DNA of 64,000 nucleotides from contig JAOASL010000003.1 in NCBI GenBank assembly GCA_030158675.1, positions 124,001-188,000 of the forward strand. The letters run 5' to 3'. Each line of letters starts with the position of its first letter. The first letter of the stretch is position 1. Below the pieces are notes generated by a model. The model worked only from the letters and a program-made list of their open reading frames with translations. It searched no databases and was not told the origin of the DNA. Positions 52,799 through 64,000 of the stretch are shown one piece after another. This stretch comes from Burkholderiaceae bacterium (GTDB taxonomy: Bacteria > Pseudomonadota > Gammaproteobacteria > Burkholderiales > Burkholderiaceae_D). Made by a program: the position numbers and the translations under genes.

Positions 52799-53635
52799 TT
52801 AGTTCAGCTTGCGTGTGGCGGCCCGTAATTCGGGCAGCCGTCGTCGCAGCGAGTCGGCATCGATCGCCTGCGGACATTGGTCCAGATAAGCTTCGAGATC
52901 TTGCAATGCTGCCTGCGGACAATCGAGATTGGCAAATGCGAGGCCGCGATCGCGCCGTTCTGCAATGTCGTCGGGCAGCAGGATTACCAGACGCTGCTGT
53001 ACATTCAGGAATTGCTTCCAGTGCGGATGCTCTGAGAACAGCGTCTTCAGATTGCGCAGCATTCGGGCCAGGATGCTGCGTGGCGGCGCCTCTGCGAGGT
53101 AGCTCGCCAGCGGCGGATCGTTCGGGCTGCGGCCGTTGATGAAGTAGGGCTCTAGGCGTTCTTCGATATCTTCTCGCGACAAACTCGCCCCATTGAATGG
53201 ATCGAGAATGATGTCGCCGCTGTTTACCGATAATTTCATCAGAAAGTGGCCTGGGAACGAAATGCCTTTCACATCCAAGCCGATCTGTTGCGCCAGCTCA
53301 ATGTAGATGATGGCCAGAGAAATCGGGATGCCGCGCCGCGACGCCAGCACTTTGTGCAGGTAGCTGTTGTCCGGATTGTAGTAATCGTTCAGGTTGCCCG
53401 CAAAGCCCAGTTCCTGATAGAAGAAATTGTTCAGCAGGCGCAGCTTTGGTATCTGCGCGATGTCTGCCGGCATTCGGCGCTGCAGCCGGGCGGCGAAGCG
53501 GTCGATTTCAAGTAGGTAATCGCTCAGGTCGAGTGCCGGAACGTCATCCTGTGCGACGCTGAGCGCCGCCTCGAACAAGGGTATGTGTTCGTCTTCCTGC
53601 ACCAGTGACGCAAAGTAGTCGAGAGATTTGATCAT
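52799..53635 (-). CDS. SirB1 family (transglutaminase-like/TPR) protein
   Basis: NSYLHKVLASRRGIPISLAIIYIELAQQIGLDVKGISFPGHFLMK. Confidence 0.9.
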   Translation of the reverse strand: MIKSLDYFASLVQEDEHIPLFEAALSVAQDDVPALDLSDYLLEIDRFAARLQRRMPADIAQIPKLRLLNNFFYQELGFAGNLNDYYNPDNSYLHKVLASRRGIPISLAIIYIELAQQIGLDVKGISFPGHFLMKLSVNSGDIILDPFNGASLSREDIEERLEPYFINGRSPNDPPLASYLAEAPPRSILARMLRNLKTLFSEHPHWKQFLNVQQRLVILLPDDIAERRDRGLAFANLDCPQAALQDLEAYLDQCPQAIDADSLRRRLPELRAATRKLN

Positions 53636-53659
53636 CGCCTTGTCGCCCGATCGCCTGTA

Positions 53660-55210
53660 CTAGCTGGACTCCCTTTTGAAATCCGAAAAGCGGAAGCCCA
53701 TTGCGAATAATGCTCCAAAGTAAGTGCTCATGCACAGCCCGACAACCAGCGACAGCGCGCTGATCCGGAGCCAGGGCGTCGATTGCATGGCGATCCAGTC
53801 GAAATACCCGGCCGTCCAGTAACCGACCCCTGTGAGCAGCAGCAAGGCGATGACCAGCTTGGCGAGAAAGCGGGTCCATCCGGGCACCGGTCGATAGATG
53901 TCATTTCTTCGCAGCATCAGGTAGAGGAAGGCTGCGTTCGCCGTCGCCCCCAGGCCGATCGACAGCGCCAGTCCGGCGTGAGCGATCCAGGGAACAAACG
54001 CTAGGTTCATCAGCTGCGTTGCCACCAAGACACCGACGCCGATCTTTACCGGCGTGCGAATGTCTTGTTTTGCGTAGAAACCGGGTGCGAGAATCTTGAC
54101 CAAAATCAGCCCCATCAAGCCGACCCCATAGGCCACCAGCGCGTGGGCGGTCATCGTGACCGAGTTCGAATCAAATTTTCCATAATGAAACAGAGTAGCA
54201 GTCAAGGCTTCGGACAGGATCATGAGCGCAATGGCAGCCGGCATCGCTAGCAAAAAGGTCAGCCGCAGTCCCCAGTCCAGCAATGACGAGTACTCGGCGC
54301 TGTCGCCGACCGCATGCGCTTTCGACAGACTGGGCAGCAGAATAGTGCCGAGTGCGACGCCCAGCAGGCCGGTGGGCAACTCCATCAGGCGATCCGCATA
54401 GGAAAGCCAGGACACGCTACCATCCGCAAGGTGAGACGCAATGTTGGTGTTGATGATCAGGCTGATCTGCGCTGCGGACACGGCGAAAGTGGCTGGCACC
54501 ATTTGCTTCAGCACACGTCGGACTCCGGCATCACGCAGCGCCGCCATCGGACGGAGTCCGACACGCGGCAGCATGCCGATCTTGCGCAGTGCCGGCAGTT
54601 GAATCGCAAGTTGCAGCAGCCCGCCAATGAGCACCGCGATGGCGAGTGCGTACACGGGCTCCGGCAACATCGGTGCGATAAACAGCGCTGCGGCGATGAA
54701 GCACAGGTTGAGCAGCACCGGGGTAAAGGCCGGCACGCGGAATTCACGCCATGTGTTCAGGATGCCGCCCGCGAACGCGACTAGCGACATGAATAGGATG
54801 TATGGAAACATGATGCGCGTCATCGTGACCGATAGCGACATCGCGAGTCGATCTTCAGCGAATCCGCTGGCCATCATCAGCACAATCGCCGGGGCGAACA
54901 GGATGCCGGCCATCGAGGTTGCCAGCAGCGACCAAAACATCACGGTCGCCACATGGTCGGTCAGAGTTCGGGTGGCTTCCTGGCCTTGCTGATTCTTATA
55001 CTCGGCCAGAATCGGGACAAAGGCCTGAGAAAATGCACCCTCGGCGAACAAGCGGCGTAACAGGTTAGGAATGCGGAAGGCGACGAAAAAGGCATCGGTA
55101 TAAACCGAGGCACCAAAAGTGCGTGCCACGAGGAACTCGCGGACCAGGCCGGTGATGCGTGACAACATCGTCATGCCCGCCACCGTTGCGAGCGTTCTGT
55201 GCAGATTCAT
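53660..55210 (-). CDS. murJ: Lipid II flippase MurJ
   Basis: MTMLSRITGLVREFLVARTFGASVYTDAFFVAFRIPNLLRRLFAEGAFSQAFVPI. Confidence 0.96.
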   Translation of the reverse strand: MNLHRTLATVAGMTMLSRITGLVREFLVARTFGASVYTDAFFVAFRIPNLLRRLFAEGAFSQAFVPILAEYKNQQGQEATRTLTDHVATVMFWSLLATSMAGILFAPAIVLMMASGFAEDRLAMSLSVTMTRIMFPYILFMSLVAFAGGILNTWREFRVPAFTPVLLNLCFIAAALFIAPMLPEPVYALAIAVLIGGLLQLAIQLPALRKIGMLPRVGLRPMAALRDAGVRRVLKQMVPATFAVSAAQISLIINTNIASHLADGSVSWLSYADRLMELPTGLLGVALGTILLPSLSKAHAVGDSAEYSSLLDWGLRLTFLLAMPAAIALMILSEALTATLFHYGKFDSNSVTMTAHALVAYGVGLMGLILVKILAPGFYAKQDIRTPVKIGVGVLVATQLMNLAFVPWIAHAGLALSIGLGATANAAFLYLMLRRNDIYRPVPGWTRFLAKLVIALLLLTGVGYWTAGYFDWIAMQSTPWLRISALSLVVGLCMSTYFGALFAMGFRFSDFKRESS

Positions 55211-55404
55211 GACAACCGATTATAGCTGCAGCGAGCAGGCCGGCGGATTCAGGCTTGCTCTTTTGAAAAACCGGCACCGGCAGGCTGTTTCAGCTCAGAG
55301 GATGCCGAGAAATTTGCTGCAACGATAAAAATCCGATACAATCGCCGTCTTTCGAATTCCGCCCGGGGCTAGGCCTCGAGCCTTACACCGTCAGGAACCC
55401 ATAC

Positions 55405-55668
55405 ATGGCAAATACCGCACAGGCACGCAAGCGCGCCCGTCAGGCAGTCAAGCTTAACGCTCACAATTCCAGCCAGCGCTCGACATTGCGTACCGCTGTC
55501 AAGGCAGTTCGCAAGGCCATCGAAGCCGGCGACAAGGCAGCCGCCGCCCAAGTTTATCAAGCCTCGGTTTCGGTTATCGACCGTATCGCTGACAAAGAGA
55601 TCATTCACAAGAACAAGGCCGCTCGCCATAAGAGCCGCCTGTCTGCAGCGATCAAGGCGCTGGCCTAA
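55405..55668 (+). CDS. rpsT: 30S ribosomal protein S20
   Basis: [44 protein letters not shown]. Confidence 0.97.
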   Translation: MANTAQARKRARQAVKLNAHNSSQRSTLRTAVKAVRKAIEAGDKAAAAQVYQASVSVIDRIADKEIIHKNKAARHKSRLSAAIKALA

Positions 55669-55708
55669 CGTTTTCTGCCGGCAACTTTGCCGGCATGTTG
55701 CTGTTTTC

Positions 55709-55743
55709 AAACCCGCCCGACGATCGTCCGGCGGGTTTGTTTA
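55709..55743 (+). terminator. Terminator after rpsT
   Basis: AAACCCGCCCGACGATCGTCCGGCGGGTTT hairpin. Confidence 0.8.
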
Positions 55744-55781
55744 TTTGGCCGGATGTCTTTCCGGCCTGATGACACAGGCAT

Positions 55782-56201
55782 TTATTGGGGCAGGCCCAAT
55801 ATCACGGAGCCGGGCTTGATGTTGCGCTTGCTGAACCAGCCCCGGTTCATCTCCAGCGCGTAGCGCGCCACTTGCTTGGCGCAATGTGGGTCCAGCGTTT
55901 GCGGCACCATGTCTTCAATGTTGATGATCTTGCCATCCTCCGCGATGAATGCAACAGACAGCGGCACCAGCGTGTTTTTCATCCACATGCACGCCTTGCC
56001 ATTGTTGGCAAAGCGGAAAATCATTCCCTCGTTCTGCCCCAGTTTTTCGCGGTACATGAGTCCGCGCGCGCGCTCTTCATCGCTGATTGCCATTTCTGCC
56101 CGAATCAGATGAATACCAACGCTGAGTGAAGTTACCTGGAAATGCTGGGCGCGGCTGTCAAGCGACAACAGCAGTGAGGCAAGCAGCAGGAATCGTTTCA
56201 T
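55782..56201 (-). CDS. DUF192 family secreted protein
   Basis: IRAEMAISDEERARGLMYREKLGQNEGMIFRF; CMWMKNTLVPLSVAFI. Confidence 0.93.
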   Translation of the reverse strand: MKRFLLLASLLLSLDSRAQHFQVTSLSVGIHLIRAEMAISDEERARGLMYREKLGQNEGMIFRFANNGKACMWMKNTLVPLSVAFIAEDGKIINIEDMVPQTLDPHCAKQVARYALEMNRGWFSKRNIKPGSVILGLPQ

Positions 56202-56291
56202 TGGCGGTCCGTGGTTGATGGGGTGGGCGGATTGTAAATGCTTCGTCGCAGAATGTTCGATGCCGGTCGGAGATGGTGGCGGTGGTCAGGC

Positions 56292-56855
56292 TCAGGCTTT
56301 AAGCCAGTCGGCCAGATCGACCTCGCGCCATTCGCCCGGCAGTAGGGGATGCGTTGCCAGCGAGAACGGCCCAAGCGCCTGACGTATCAGCCGCAGAGTG
56401 GGAAGTCCGACGGTCGCCGTCATGCGGCGGATTTGCCGATTCTTGCCTTCGGATAGCGTGATTGCCAGCCAGCTGGTGGGAATTTGCCGGCGCTCCCTGA
56501 CCGGCGGATTGCGCAGCCAGAGCCAACCTGGCGGTTCGATGCGAACCGCTTGACTGCCGCGCGTCGTGAAGTCACCAAGATTGAGCGGTGCACGCAGTCG
56601 TGCGAGCTGTGTAGCGTTGGCTTCGCCCTCGACCTGCACCAGATAAATTTTCAGTTTCTCGTAGTCTGGATGGCTGATCTGGTGCTGCAACTGCCCGTCA
56701 TCGGTCAGCAACATCAGGCCTTCGCTGTCGGCGTCCAGGCGACCGGCAGGATAAATGCCGGGAATCGACAGAAAATCAGCCAGCGTGGCACGCGAAGGGT
56801 GTGCCGAGAACTGGCTCATCACCCCAAATGGCTTGTTAAAAAGTATCAGGCTCAT
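56292..56855 (-). CDS. rluE: rRNA large subunit pseudouridine synthase E-like
   Basis: ILFNKPFGVMSQFS; YPAGRLDADSEGLMLLTDDG; SEGKNRQIRRMTATVGLPTLRLIR. Confidence 0.92.
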   Translation of the reverse strand: MSLILFNKPFGVMSQFSAHPSRATLADFLSIPGIYPAGRLDADSEGLMLLTDDGQLQHQISHPDYEKLKIYLVQVEGEANATQLARLRAPLNLGDFTTRGSQAVRIEPPGWLWLRNPPVRERRQIPTSWLAITLSEGKNRQIRRMTATVGLPTLRLIRQALGPFSLATHPLLPGEWREVDLADWLKA

Positions 56856-56917
56856 CCGTGGTTTCCGGTAGTCCGTTGTGGCACAAAGCAAAATTCTAGT
56901 GCATAATACGAAATATG

Positions 56918-56949
56918 GTCTTATGTCTTATATAAGACTTGCTTAAGAC
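56918..56949. promoter_or_regulatory. Operator-like cluster GTCTTAT-GTCTTAT-ATAAGAC-ttgc-TTAAGAC between rluE and icd
   Basis: Perfect 14-bp palindrome GTCTTATATAAGAC at 56925-56938 flanked by related half-sites. Confidence 0.65.
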
Positions 56950-57052
56950 TCACGACCTTGATCAAAGCTATCGGCCAAGCAGCACCGTCGTGCTTTGATG
57001 TACGCCAGCCGCCGTTTAAAATCGCGGCATCCGCCAATCTTCGGAGATTACG

Positions 57053-58306
<1,254 letters not shown>

Positions 58307-58322
58307 GCTATTAGCGCTTGAG

Positions 58323-58352
58323 AAAAAGCCGGACTTTGGTCCGGCTTTTTCT
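58323..58352 (+). terminator. Terminator after icd
   Basis: AAAAAGCCGGAC-TTT-GGTCCGGCTTTTT. Confidence 0.88.
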
Positions 58353-58444
58353 TTTGTGAAAATATTTTTCCAGAAGAAAATAAATAGATTATCTGAACCT
58401 TTGTATCTCTGGCTAAGTCCATCGCAGTGAATATAATCGGAAAA

Positions 58445-58474
58445 ATAAAAACCCCCGGCCAGCCGGGGGTTTAG
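58445..58474 (-). terminator. Terminator downstream of the csp gene
   Basis: AAACCCCCGGCCAGCCGGGGGTTT. Confidence 0.82.
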
Positions 58475-58507
58475 GCGGGGAGTAGCAGAAAGGAAATCTG
58501 CCGCTGA

Positions 58508-58714
58508 TCAGCCAACTGCTTGAATATTCGACGCTTGCTTGCCCTTAGGGCCTTGGGTTACGTCGAACGATACTTCCTGACCTTCTTTCAGGGTCTTGAA
58601 GCCAGACATGGTGATTGCAGAAAAATGCGCGAACAGGTCTTCGCCGCCGTCGTCTGGGGTGATGAAGCCAAAGCCCTTGGCATCGTTAAACCACTTGACC
58701 TTACCTTTAGCCAT
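58508..58714 (-). CDS. Cold shock protein (CspA family)
   Basis: [34 protein letters not shown]. Confidence 0.96.
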   Translation of the reverse strand: MAKGKVKWFNDAKGFGFITPDDGGEDLFAHFSAITMSGFKTLKEGQEVSFDVTQGPKGKQASNIQAVG

Positions 58715-58737
58715 AAAAACGTCTTTCAAATATTGAC

Positions 58738-58791
58738 TTAAAACACGAGCCCTAAAAGCAAGAAGACCCGCGGAACGCTGACCCCCACCAT
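58738..58791 (-). CDS. Candidate 17-aa upstream ORF in the csp leader
   Basis: AGGAGGagcaata-ATG...[20 protein letters not shown]. Confidence 0.5.
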   Translation of the reverse strand: MVGVSVPRVFLLLGLVF

Positions 58792-59076
58792 TATTGCTCC
58801 TCCTGAAACCAATAGTGCTAAATAACACATATTGATTTTTTGCATTCTTCTGGCAAAAAATGGAAAAGTCAAGTGAATTGCTGATTCAGATGGGCGCGAT
58901 TGCGACAGGTTCGGAATGTCTTTGTCGGTCGGTCACAATATGCGCCGGAGGGTAGTTCCTGAGGCCGGATTGACGAGGGGTCTGCGGAGCTTTCCGAAAG
59001 CGCGTAATATCGAAACGAATGCGGATACCGCACGCAACGCGGGTCACGCAACATGTGAGGACGATAAAATAGAAGC

Positions 59077-59391
59077 ATGGCAACGAACAGCGACAATGGC
59101 ACGCTTCTTGTACCGAAAGAGCAGAAAGCAGCAAGCAAGCCGCCGCCCATGTATCAGGTGGTGCTGCTGAACGATGACTACACGCCAATGGAATTTGTCG
59201 TGGCAGTCATTCAGGAATATTTCAACAAGGATCGCGAAACTGCGACACAGATTATGCTCAAGGTGCATCGGGACGGCAAAGGTATGTGCGGTGTCTATCC
59301 GAAGGACATTGCCGGCACAAAAGTGGAATTGGTATTAACCCACGCGAGGAAAGCGGGTCATCCGCTCCAGTGCGTGATGGAGGAAGCATGA
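59077..59391 (+). CDS. clpS: ClpS adaptor
   Basis: [31 protein letters not shown]. Confidence 0.96.
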   Translation: MATNSDNGTLLVPKEQKAASKPPPMYQVVLLNDDYTPMEFVVAVIQEYFNKDRETATQIMLKVHRDGKGMCGVYPKDIAGTKVELVLTHARKAGHPLQCVMEEA

Positions 59392-61694
59392 TCGCCCAGG
59401 AACTCGAAGTCAGTTTGCACATGGCCTTTGTCGAGGCGCGACAGGCCCGACATGAGTTCATCACCGTCGAGCACCTGCTGCTCGCCCTGCTGGACAACCC
59501 GTCTGCCGCAGAAGTGCTGCGCGCATGCGCAGTGAATATTGACGATCTGCGAAAGACGCTATCGAATTTCATCAACGACAACACACCAACGGTCCCCGGC
59601 GCCAGCGAGGTCGATACCCAGCCAACGCTGGGTTTTCAGCGCGTGATTCAGCGCGCGATCATGCATGTGCAGTCGGCGTCAAACGGCAAAAAAGAAGTTA
59701 CCGGCGCGAACGTGCTGGTGGCGATCTTTGGTGAAAAAGACTCGCACGCGGTGTATTACCTGCACCAGCAGGGCGTGACGCGCCTCGATGTGGTGAATTT
59801 CATCTCGCATGGTGTGCGCAAGGACCAGCAGTCCGAGCCCCAGAAGGCCACCGACTCGGCCGAAGAGACGCAGACGGAAGGGCCGCAGAAGGAAAGCGCG
59901 CTCGACCAGTTCACGGTCAACCTGAACAAGTTGGCGGCAGAAGGCAAGATTGACCCGCTGATCGGGCGTGAATCCGAGGTTGAGCGCGTGATTCAAACGC
60001 TGTGCCGCCGCCGCAAGAACAATCCTTTGCTCGTCGGCGAGGCTGGCGTCGGCAAGACCGCGATCGCAGAGGGACTCGCATGGCGTGTTGTGCAGGGCGA
60101 CGTTCCGGAAATCTTACAAAATGCGGTCGTTTATTCGCTTGATATGGGCGCGCTGCTAGCCGGCACCAAGTATCGCGGCGACTTCGAGCAACGTCTGAAG
60201 GCCGTGCTCAAGCAGATGAAGGCGAACCCGAATGGTGTTTTGTTCATCGACGAGATCCATACGATCATCGGTGCCGGTTCGGCGTCCGGCGGGACGCTGG
60301 ATGCGTCGAATCTGCTGAAGCCCGCGCTGTCGTCGGGGCAGCTCAAGTGCATCGGTGCGACCACGTTCAATGAATTCCGCGGCGTGTTTGAGAAAGACCA
60401 CGCGTTGTCGCGGCGCTTCCAGAAAATCGATGTCAACGAGCCGACGGTCGAGCAGACTGTGCAGATCCTGCGTGGCCTGAAGTCACGCTTCGAAGAACAC
60501 CATGGCGTGAAGTATTCGGCGTCCGCGCTGACTTCGGCGGCCGAACTGGCGGCACGTTTCATCAATGACCGCCACCTGCCGGACAAGGCCATTGACGTGA
60601 TTGATGAGGCGGGCGCAGCGCAGCGTATCTTGCCGAAATCGCGCCAGAAGAAGACGATCGGCAAAGCGGAAATCGAAGACATCATCTCGAAGATTGCGCG
60701 CATTCCGCCGCAGTCGGTCAACCAGGACGACCGTACTAAGCTGCAGACGATCGATCGCGACCTGAAAAATGTGGTGTTCGGTCAGGAACCCGCGATCGAG
60801 GCACTGGCGTCAGCGATCAAGATGGCGCGTGCCGGCCTCGGAAAGACGGACAAGCCGATCGGCTCGTTCCTGTTCTCCGGCCCGACCGGCGTCGGCAAGA
60901 CCGAAGTGGCGAAGCAGCTGGCATTCATCCTTGGCATTGAGCTGATTCGCTTTGACATGTCCGAATACATGGAGCGTCACGCGGTGTCTCGTCTGATCGG
61001 CGCGCCGCCGGGTTATGTCGGCTTTGATCAGGGTGGTCTGCTGACCGAAGCGATTACAAAGAAGCCGCACGCGGTACTGCTGCTGGACGAGATCGAAAAG
61101 GCGCATCCGGACGTGTTCAACATCCTGTTGCAGGTCATGGATCATGGCACGCTGACCGACAACAACGGACGCAAGGCCGACTTCCGCAATGTGATCATCA
61201 TCATGACCACCAACGCGGGCGCCGAAAGCTTGCAGAAGCGCACGATCGGCTTTACCGAGACCAAGCAGCCCGGCGACGAGATGGCTGACATCAAGCGCAT
61301 GTTCACGCCGGAGTTCCGCAATCGTCTGGATGCAATCATCAGCTTCCGTGCGCTTGATGAGGAGATCATTCTGCGCGTGGTCGACAAGTTCCTGATGCAG
61401 CTGGAAGAGCAATTGCATGAGAAGAAAGTCGAAGCCACGTTCAGTGAATCGCTGCGCAGCTTCCTTGCGAAGAAGGGCTTCGATCCGCTGATGGGCGCGC
61501 GTCCAATGGCACGGCTGATCCAGGACATGATTCGCAAGGCTCTGGCCGACGAATTGCTGTTCGGTCGCCTGGTCAGTGGCGGGCGTGTGGCAGTCGAGTT
61601 GGACGAAAACGAGCAGATCAGGCTCGAATTTAACGAAGGCGATACACCACCGCCACCGTCGGCACCGCCGCAGGAAGCGGCAGAAGTCGAATAA
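59388..61694 (+). CDS. clpA: ATP-dependent Clp protease ATP-binding subunit ClpA
   Basis: [35 protein letters not shown]; two Walker A motifs; 4-nt overlap with clpS. Confidence 0.96.
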   Translation: MIAQELEVSLHMAFVEARQARHEFITVEHLLLALLDNPSAAEVLRACAVNIDDLRKTLSNFINDNTPTVPGASEVDTQPTLGFQRVIQRAIMHVQSASNGKKEVTGANVLVAIFGEKDSHAVYYLHQQGVTRLDVVNFISHGVRKDQQSEPQKATDSAEETQTEGPQKESALDQFTVNLNKLAAEGKIDPLIGRESEVERVIQTLCRRRKNNPLLVGEAGVGKTAIAEGLAWRVVQGDVPEILQNAVVYSLDMGALLAGTKYRGDFEQRLKAVLKQMKANPNGVLFIDEIHTIIGAGSASGGTLDASNLLKPALSSGQLKCIGATTFNEFRGVFEKDHALSRRFQKIDVNEPTVEQTVQILRGLKSRFEEHHGVKYSASALTSAAELAARFINDRHLPDKAIDVIDEAGAAQRILPKSRQKKTIGKAEIEDIISKIARIPPQSVNQDDRTKLQTIDRDLKNVVFGQEPAIEALASAIKMARAGLGKTDKPIGSFLFSGPTGVGKTEVAKQLAFILGIELIRFDMSEYMERHAVSRLIGAPPGYVGFDQGGLLTEAITKKPHAVLLLDEIEKAHPDVFNILLQVMDHGTLTDNNGRKADFRNVIIIMTTNAGAESLQKRTIGFTETKQPGDEMADIKRMFTPEFRNRLDAIISFRALDEEIILRVVDKFLMQLEEQLHEKKVEATFSESLRSFLAKKGFDPLMGARPMARLIQDMIRKALADELLFGRLVSGGRVAVELDENEQIRLEFNEGDTPPPPSAPPQEAAEVE

Positions 61695-61717
61695 GCGCCC
61701 CCTCGCGTCTGCTCCTG

Positions 61718-61753
61718 AAACCCCTGCCGTCCTTGCGGCAGGGGTTTTTTATT
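61718..61753 (+). terminator. Terminator after clpA
   Basis: AAACCCCTGCCG...CGGCAGGGGTTTTTT. Confidence 0.88.
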
Positions 61754-61764
61754 TACAGCGCGAA

Positions 61765-62829
61765 TCAGGGCAGCAGAGATTTGCGGGTGGCCTGCTTCTG
61801 GCGGATTTCAGTCAGCGTTGCCTGCATCAGCGATGCCCGTTCGGCTGTCCATGGATGATGTGCGGTGTAGGAGTTGGTGACCGTGGCCGGATAGGCCAGC
61901 GACAGCTTCTCGAGCGTTCGTGGTGCCAGCGCGGGGTCGAAGCCGGCGCGTGCCAGCATGTACAGCGCAATACGGTCGGCTTCCTGATCAAGCCGAGCAT
62001 CCATTGGCTTGATGCCGGCACTGCCGGCAAAGCCACTGAGATCAGGGCGGATCGTGAGCAATGCATCGATCACGCCGGCCAGCGTCGATGTCATCTGCAT
62101 CGTGCGCGCATGACGCAGACTGCCGTGCGCGACTTCGCGTGCGAGAACGATCGCCAGTTCGGCATCGGACAAGACGTCAAGCATGCCGGCAGTCATCATG
62201 ATGCGTCGACCATCGTTATAAGTGTTCACATGCGGGGCATTGCCGATTTCGACCGCGAATGCGCATGCCGGTGTGAGCAGCACTTTCAGCACCGTCGGTA
62301 CTCCGTTGCGTGACAAGGCGACTTCAAGTTCGGTGGCATTGCGCATCAGGGGCAGTACCAGCTTGGCCGCTTCGGTCTCCGCCTGATCGCCCTGTGGAAC
62401 CGACTGTCCTTCAATAGATTGCAGCACATCGCCGCGCTTGATACCGGCACGCATTGCGCCGCTACCGTCCAGCACTTGCAACACCTGCAATGCATCGCCC
62501 AGCTTCAGCCGCGATTCGGCTGCGGCGCGCAGTTCAGCGGAATAGGAATAACGGTTTTTCGCGGTGAAACCGAGTAGCGGGCGCGCGGAGGACTTGCATA
62601 ACGCCGTGTTCTTTACGAGCAGCGGTGTGATCACGCGGTACACGCGATCCTGACGGCGTATCAGTATGTCAAATGCCTGGTCGACGTTGGATCTGTCCGT
62701 CTGGCCCACGATACTCCTTGCCGGCCGGCCCGTATCCGAGGCGCATGCCGTCAGCACTATTGCAGCAATGACGACCAGTCCCGCGTGGACGGCACGTAAA
62801 GCATTCGGCAGAAGCGTGCGGATGGTCAT
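61765..62829 (-). CDS. M48-like peptidase/PDZ lipoprotein with altered active site
   Basis: VVIAAIVLTACASD lipobox; PDZ-like KRGDVLQSIEGQ; LAREVAHGSLRHA; DQEADRIALYMLARAGFDP. Confidence 0.75.
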   Translation of the reverse strand: MTIRTLLPNALRAVHAGLVVIAAIVLTACASDTGRPARSIVGQTDRSNVDQAFDILIRRQDRVYRVITPLLVKNTALCKSSARPLLGFTAKNRYSYSAELRAAAESRLKLGDALQVLQVLDGSGAMRAGIKRGDVLQSIEGQSVPQGDQAETEAAKLVLPLMRNATELEVALSRNGVPTVLKVLLTPACAFAVEIGNAPHVNTYNDGRRIMMTAGMLDVLSDAELAIVLAREVAHGSLRHARTMQMTSTLAGVIDALLTIRPDLSGFAGSAGIKPMDARLDQEADRIALYMLARAGFDPALAPRTLEKLSLAYPATVTNSYTAHHPWTAERASLMQATLTEIRQKQATRKSLLP

Positions 62830-62850
62830 CTGGACACGCCTTGCTCAGGC

Positions 62851-63300
62851 CTAGTGCTTGCCGGTGCTGCCGAACCCGCCGGCACCACGTTCGCTGTTCT
62901 CGAATTCGTCGACGACTGCGAAACCTACCTGCAATACCGGCACGATCACCAGTTGTGCCAGGCGCTCCATTGGGCTCAGCACGAACGCGGTGTTACCGCG
63001 GTTCCAGGTGGAGACCATCAGCTGGCCCTGGTAATCCGAGTCGATCAGCCCGACAAGGTTACCGAGCACAATGCCATGCTTATGGCCCATGCCGCTACGC
63101 GGCAGGATCATTGCGGCATAGCCCGGGTCGCCGATATGAATGGCCAAGCCTGTCGGTATCAGGTGCGTACAACCCGGTTCAATAGTCAGCGGCACATCGA
63201 TGCACGCACGCAGATCGAGTCCCGCACTGCCTGGCGTGGCATACGCAGGCATCTGCTCGCGCAGGCGTTCGTCAAGGATTTTAATGGCGATATTTTTCAT
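62851..63300 (-). CDS. dut: dUTP diphosphatase
   Basis: [50 protein letters not shown]. Confidence 0.97.
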   Translation of the reverse strand: MKNIAIKILDERLREQMPAYATPGSAGLDLRACIDVPLTIEPGCTHLIPTGLAIHIGDPGYAAMILPRSGMGHKHGIVLGNLVGLIDSDYQGQLMVSTWNRGNTAFVLSPMERLAQLVIVPVLQVGFAVVDEFENSERGAGGFGSTGKH

Positions 63301-63311
63301 AATGATGGACT

Positions 63312-64000
63312 TCAGGTGCGCTGGCGTTGCGCAATTTCGGCGACCAGCATCATCGCCAGTTCGTCCTTACCTGCGCGCGGCAGAGGATGGTGGCCAGACT
63401 CATCGAACAGTACCAGTTCGTTGTCGTCCTTGCCGAAGGTCTGGTGGCCGATGTTGCCAACCAGTAGGGGAATATGCTTTCGCTGGCGCTTGGCGGCACC
63501 ATGCTGCAGCAAATTTTCCGATTCGGCGGCGAAGCCCACGCAATACGGCGGTGATGCTAATGCGGCGACGGTTGCCAGGATGTCCGGGTTCTCTGCGAAT
63601 GTCAGTGAGGGCATGCCGCCGTCCTGTTTCTTGATTTTCTGCGCGCTCGATTCTGCGACGCGCCAGTCGGCCACTGCAGCGACGGCGATGAAGATCTGCT
63701 GGCCGGCGATGTTCGCCATCACCGCGTCATGCATCTCGCGCGCAGTTATCACCGGCAGCAGACGTACGCCAGCCGGACAAGGCAGGGCGGTCGGACCGGA
63801 TACCAGCGTGACTTCGGCCCCGGACGCTTGCGCTGCGCGCGCAATGGCATAGCCCATCTTGCCCGACGACAGATTGGTAATGCCGCGCACCGGATCGATA
63901 GGCTCGAAGGTCGGGCCCGCCGTTATCAACACGGTGCGGCCTTGCAGCAGCTTCGGATGGAAAAAAGCCTCGATTGCATCGAGTAAAGCCTCCGGTTCCA
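63312..64000 (-). CDS. coaBC: CoaBC (phosphopantothenate-cysteine ligase domain), truncated by the window end
   Basis: [30 protein letters not shown]; reading frame continues through the window edge. Confidence 0.9.
   Translation of the reverse strand, partial: EPEALLDAIEAFFHPKLLQGRTVLITAGPTFEPIDPVRGITNLSSGKMGYAIARAAQASGAEVTLVSGPTALPCPAGVRLLPVITAREMHDAVMANIAGQQIFIAVAAVADWRVAESSAQKIKKQDGGMPSLTFAENPDILATVAALASPPYCVGFAAESENLLQHGAAKRQRKHIPLLVGNIGHQTFGKDDNELVLFDESGHHPLPRAGKDELAMMLVAEIAQRQRT

Overview
The window is gene-dense, high-GC and looks like a beta-proteobacterial chromosome (Burkholderiales/Oxalobacteraceae-like by gene content; inferred, not tested). Most of it is housekeeping or metabolic. 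This includes c-di-GMP signalling (GGDEF-EAL; HD-GYP response regulator plus CHASE3 kinase), two LivFGHM-type ABC operons without a substrate-binding protein in the window, gcdH, and a cyanide-insensitive bd oxidase/SulP operon divergent from a persulfide-dioxygenase-like gene. It also carries sodB, xseA, exbBD-lpxK-kdsB-adk, hppA, purN, an rsmB-like gene, rpmGB, radC, slpA-ispH, an HlyD/RbbA-like exporter, tRNA-Arg(CCT), uup, murJ, rpsT, icd, csp, clpSA, dut and coaBC (cut by the window end). The most interesting non-routine items are: (1) a 245-aa orphan protein with two tandem ubiquitin-interacting-motif-like repeats followed by an OTU/papain-like Cys...His layout (42281-43018, minus strand); (2) a 122-bp cloverleaf-like inverted-repeat element next to an orphan barstar-like gene (31140-31817); (3) a 17-codon upstream ORF with a strong Shine-Dalgarno in the csp leader; (4) a perfect 14-bp inverted repeat between a putative sulfide-tolerance operon and its divergent partner; (5) a GTCTTAT/ATAAGAC operator-like cluster upstream of icd; (6) a frameshifted GGDEF remnant; (7) an M48-type peptidase with HExxH changed to RExxH; (8) a two-domain CHRD lipoprotein with very long Thr/Gly repeat linkers. 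No CRISPR array, intact transposase or prophage was seen.
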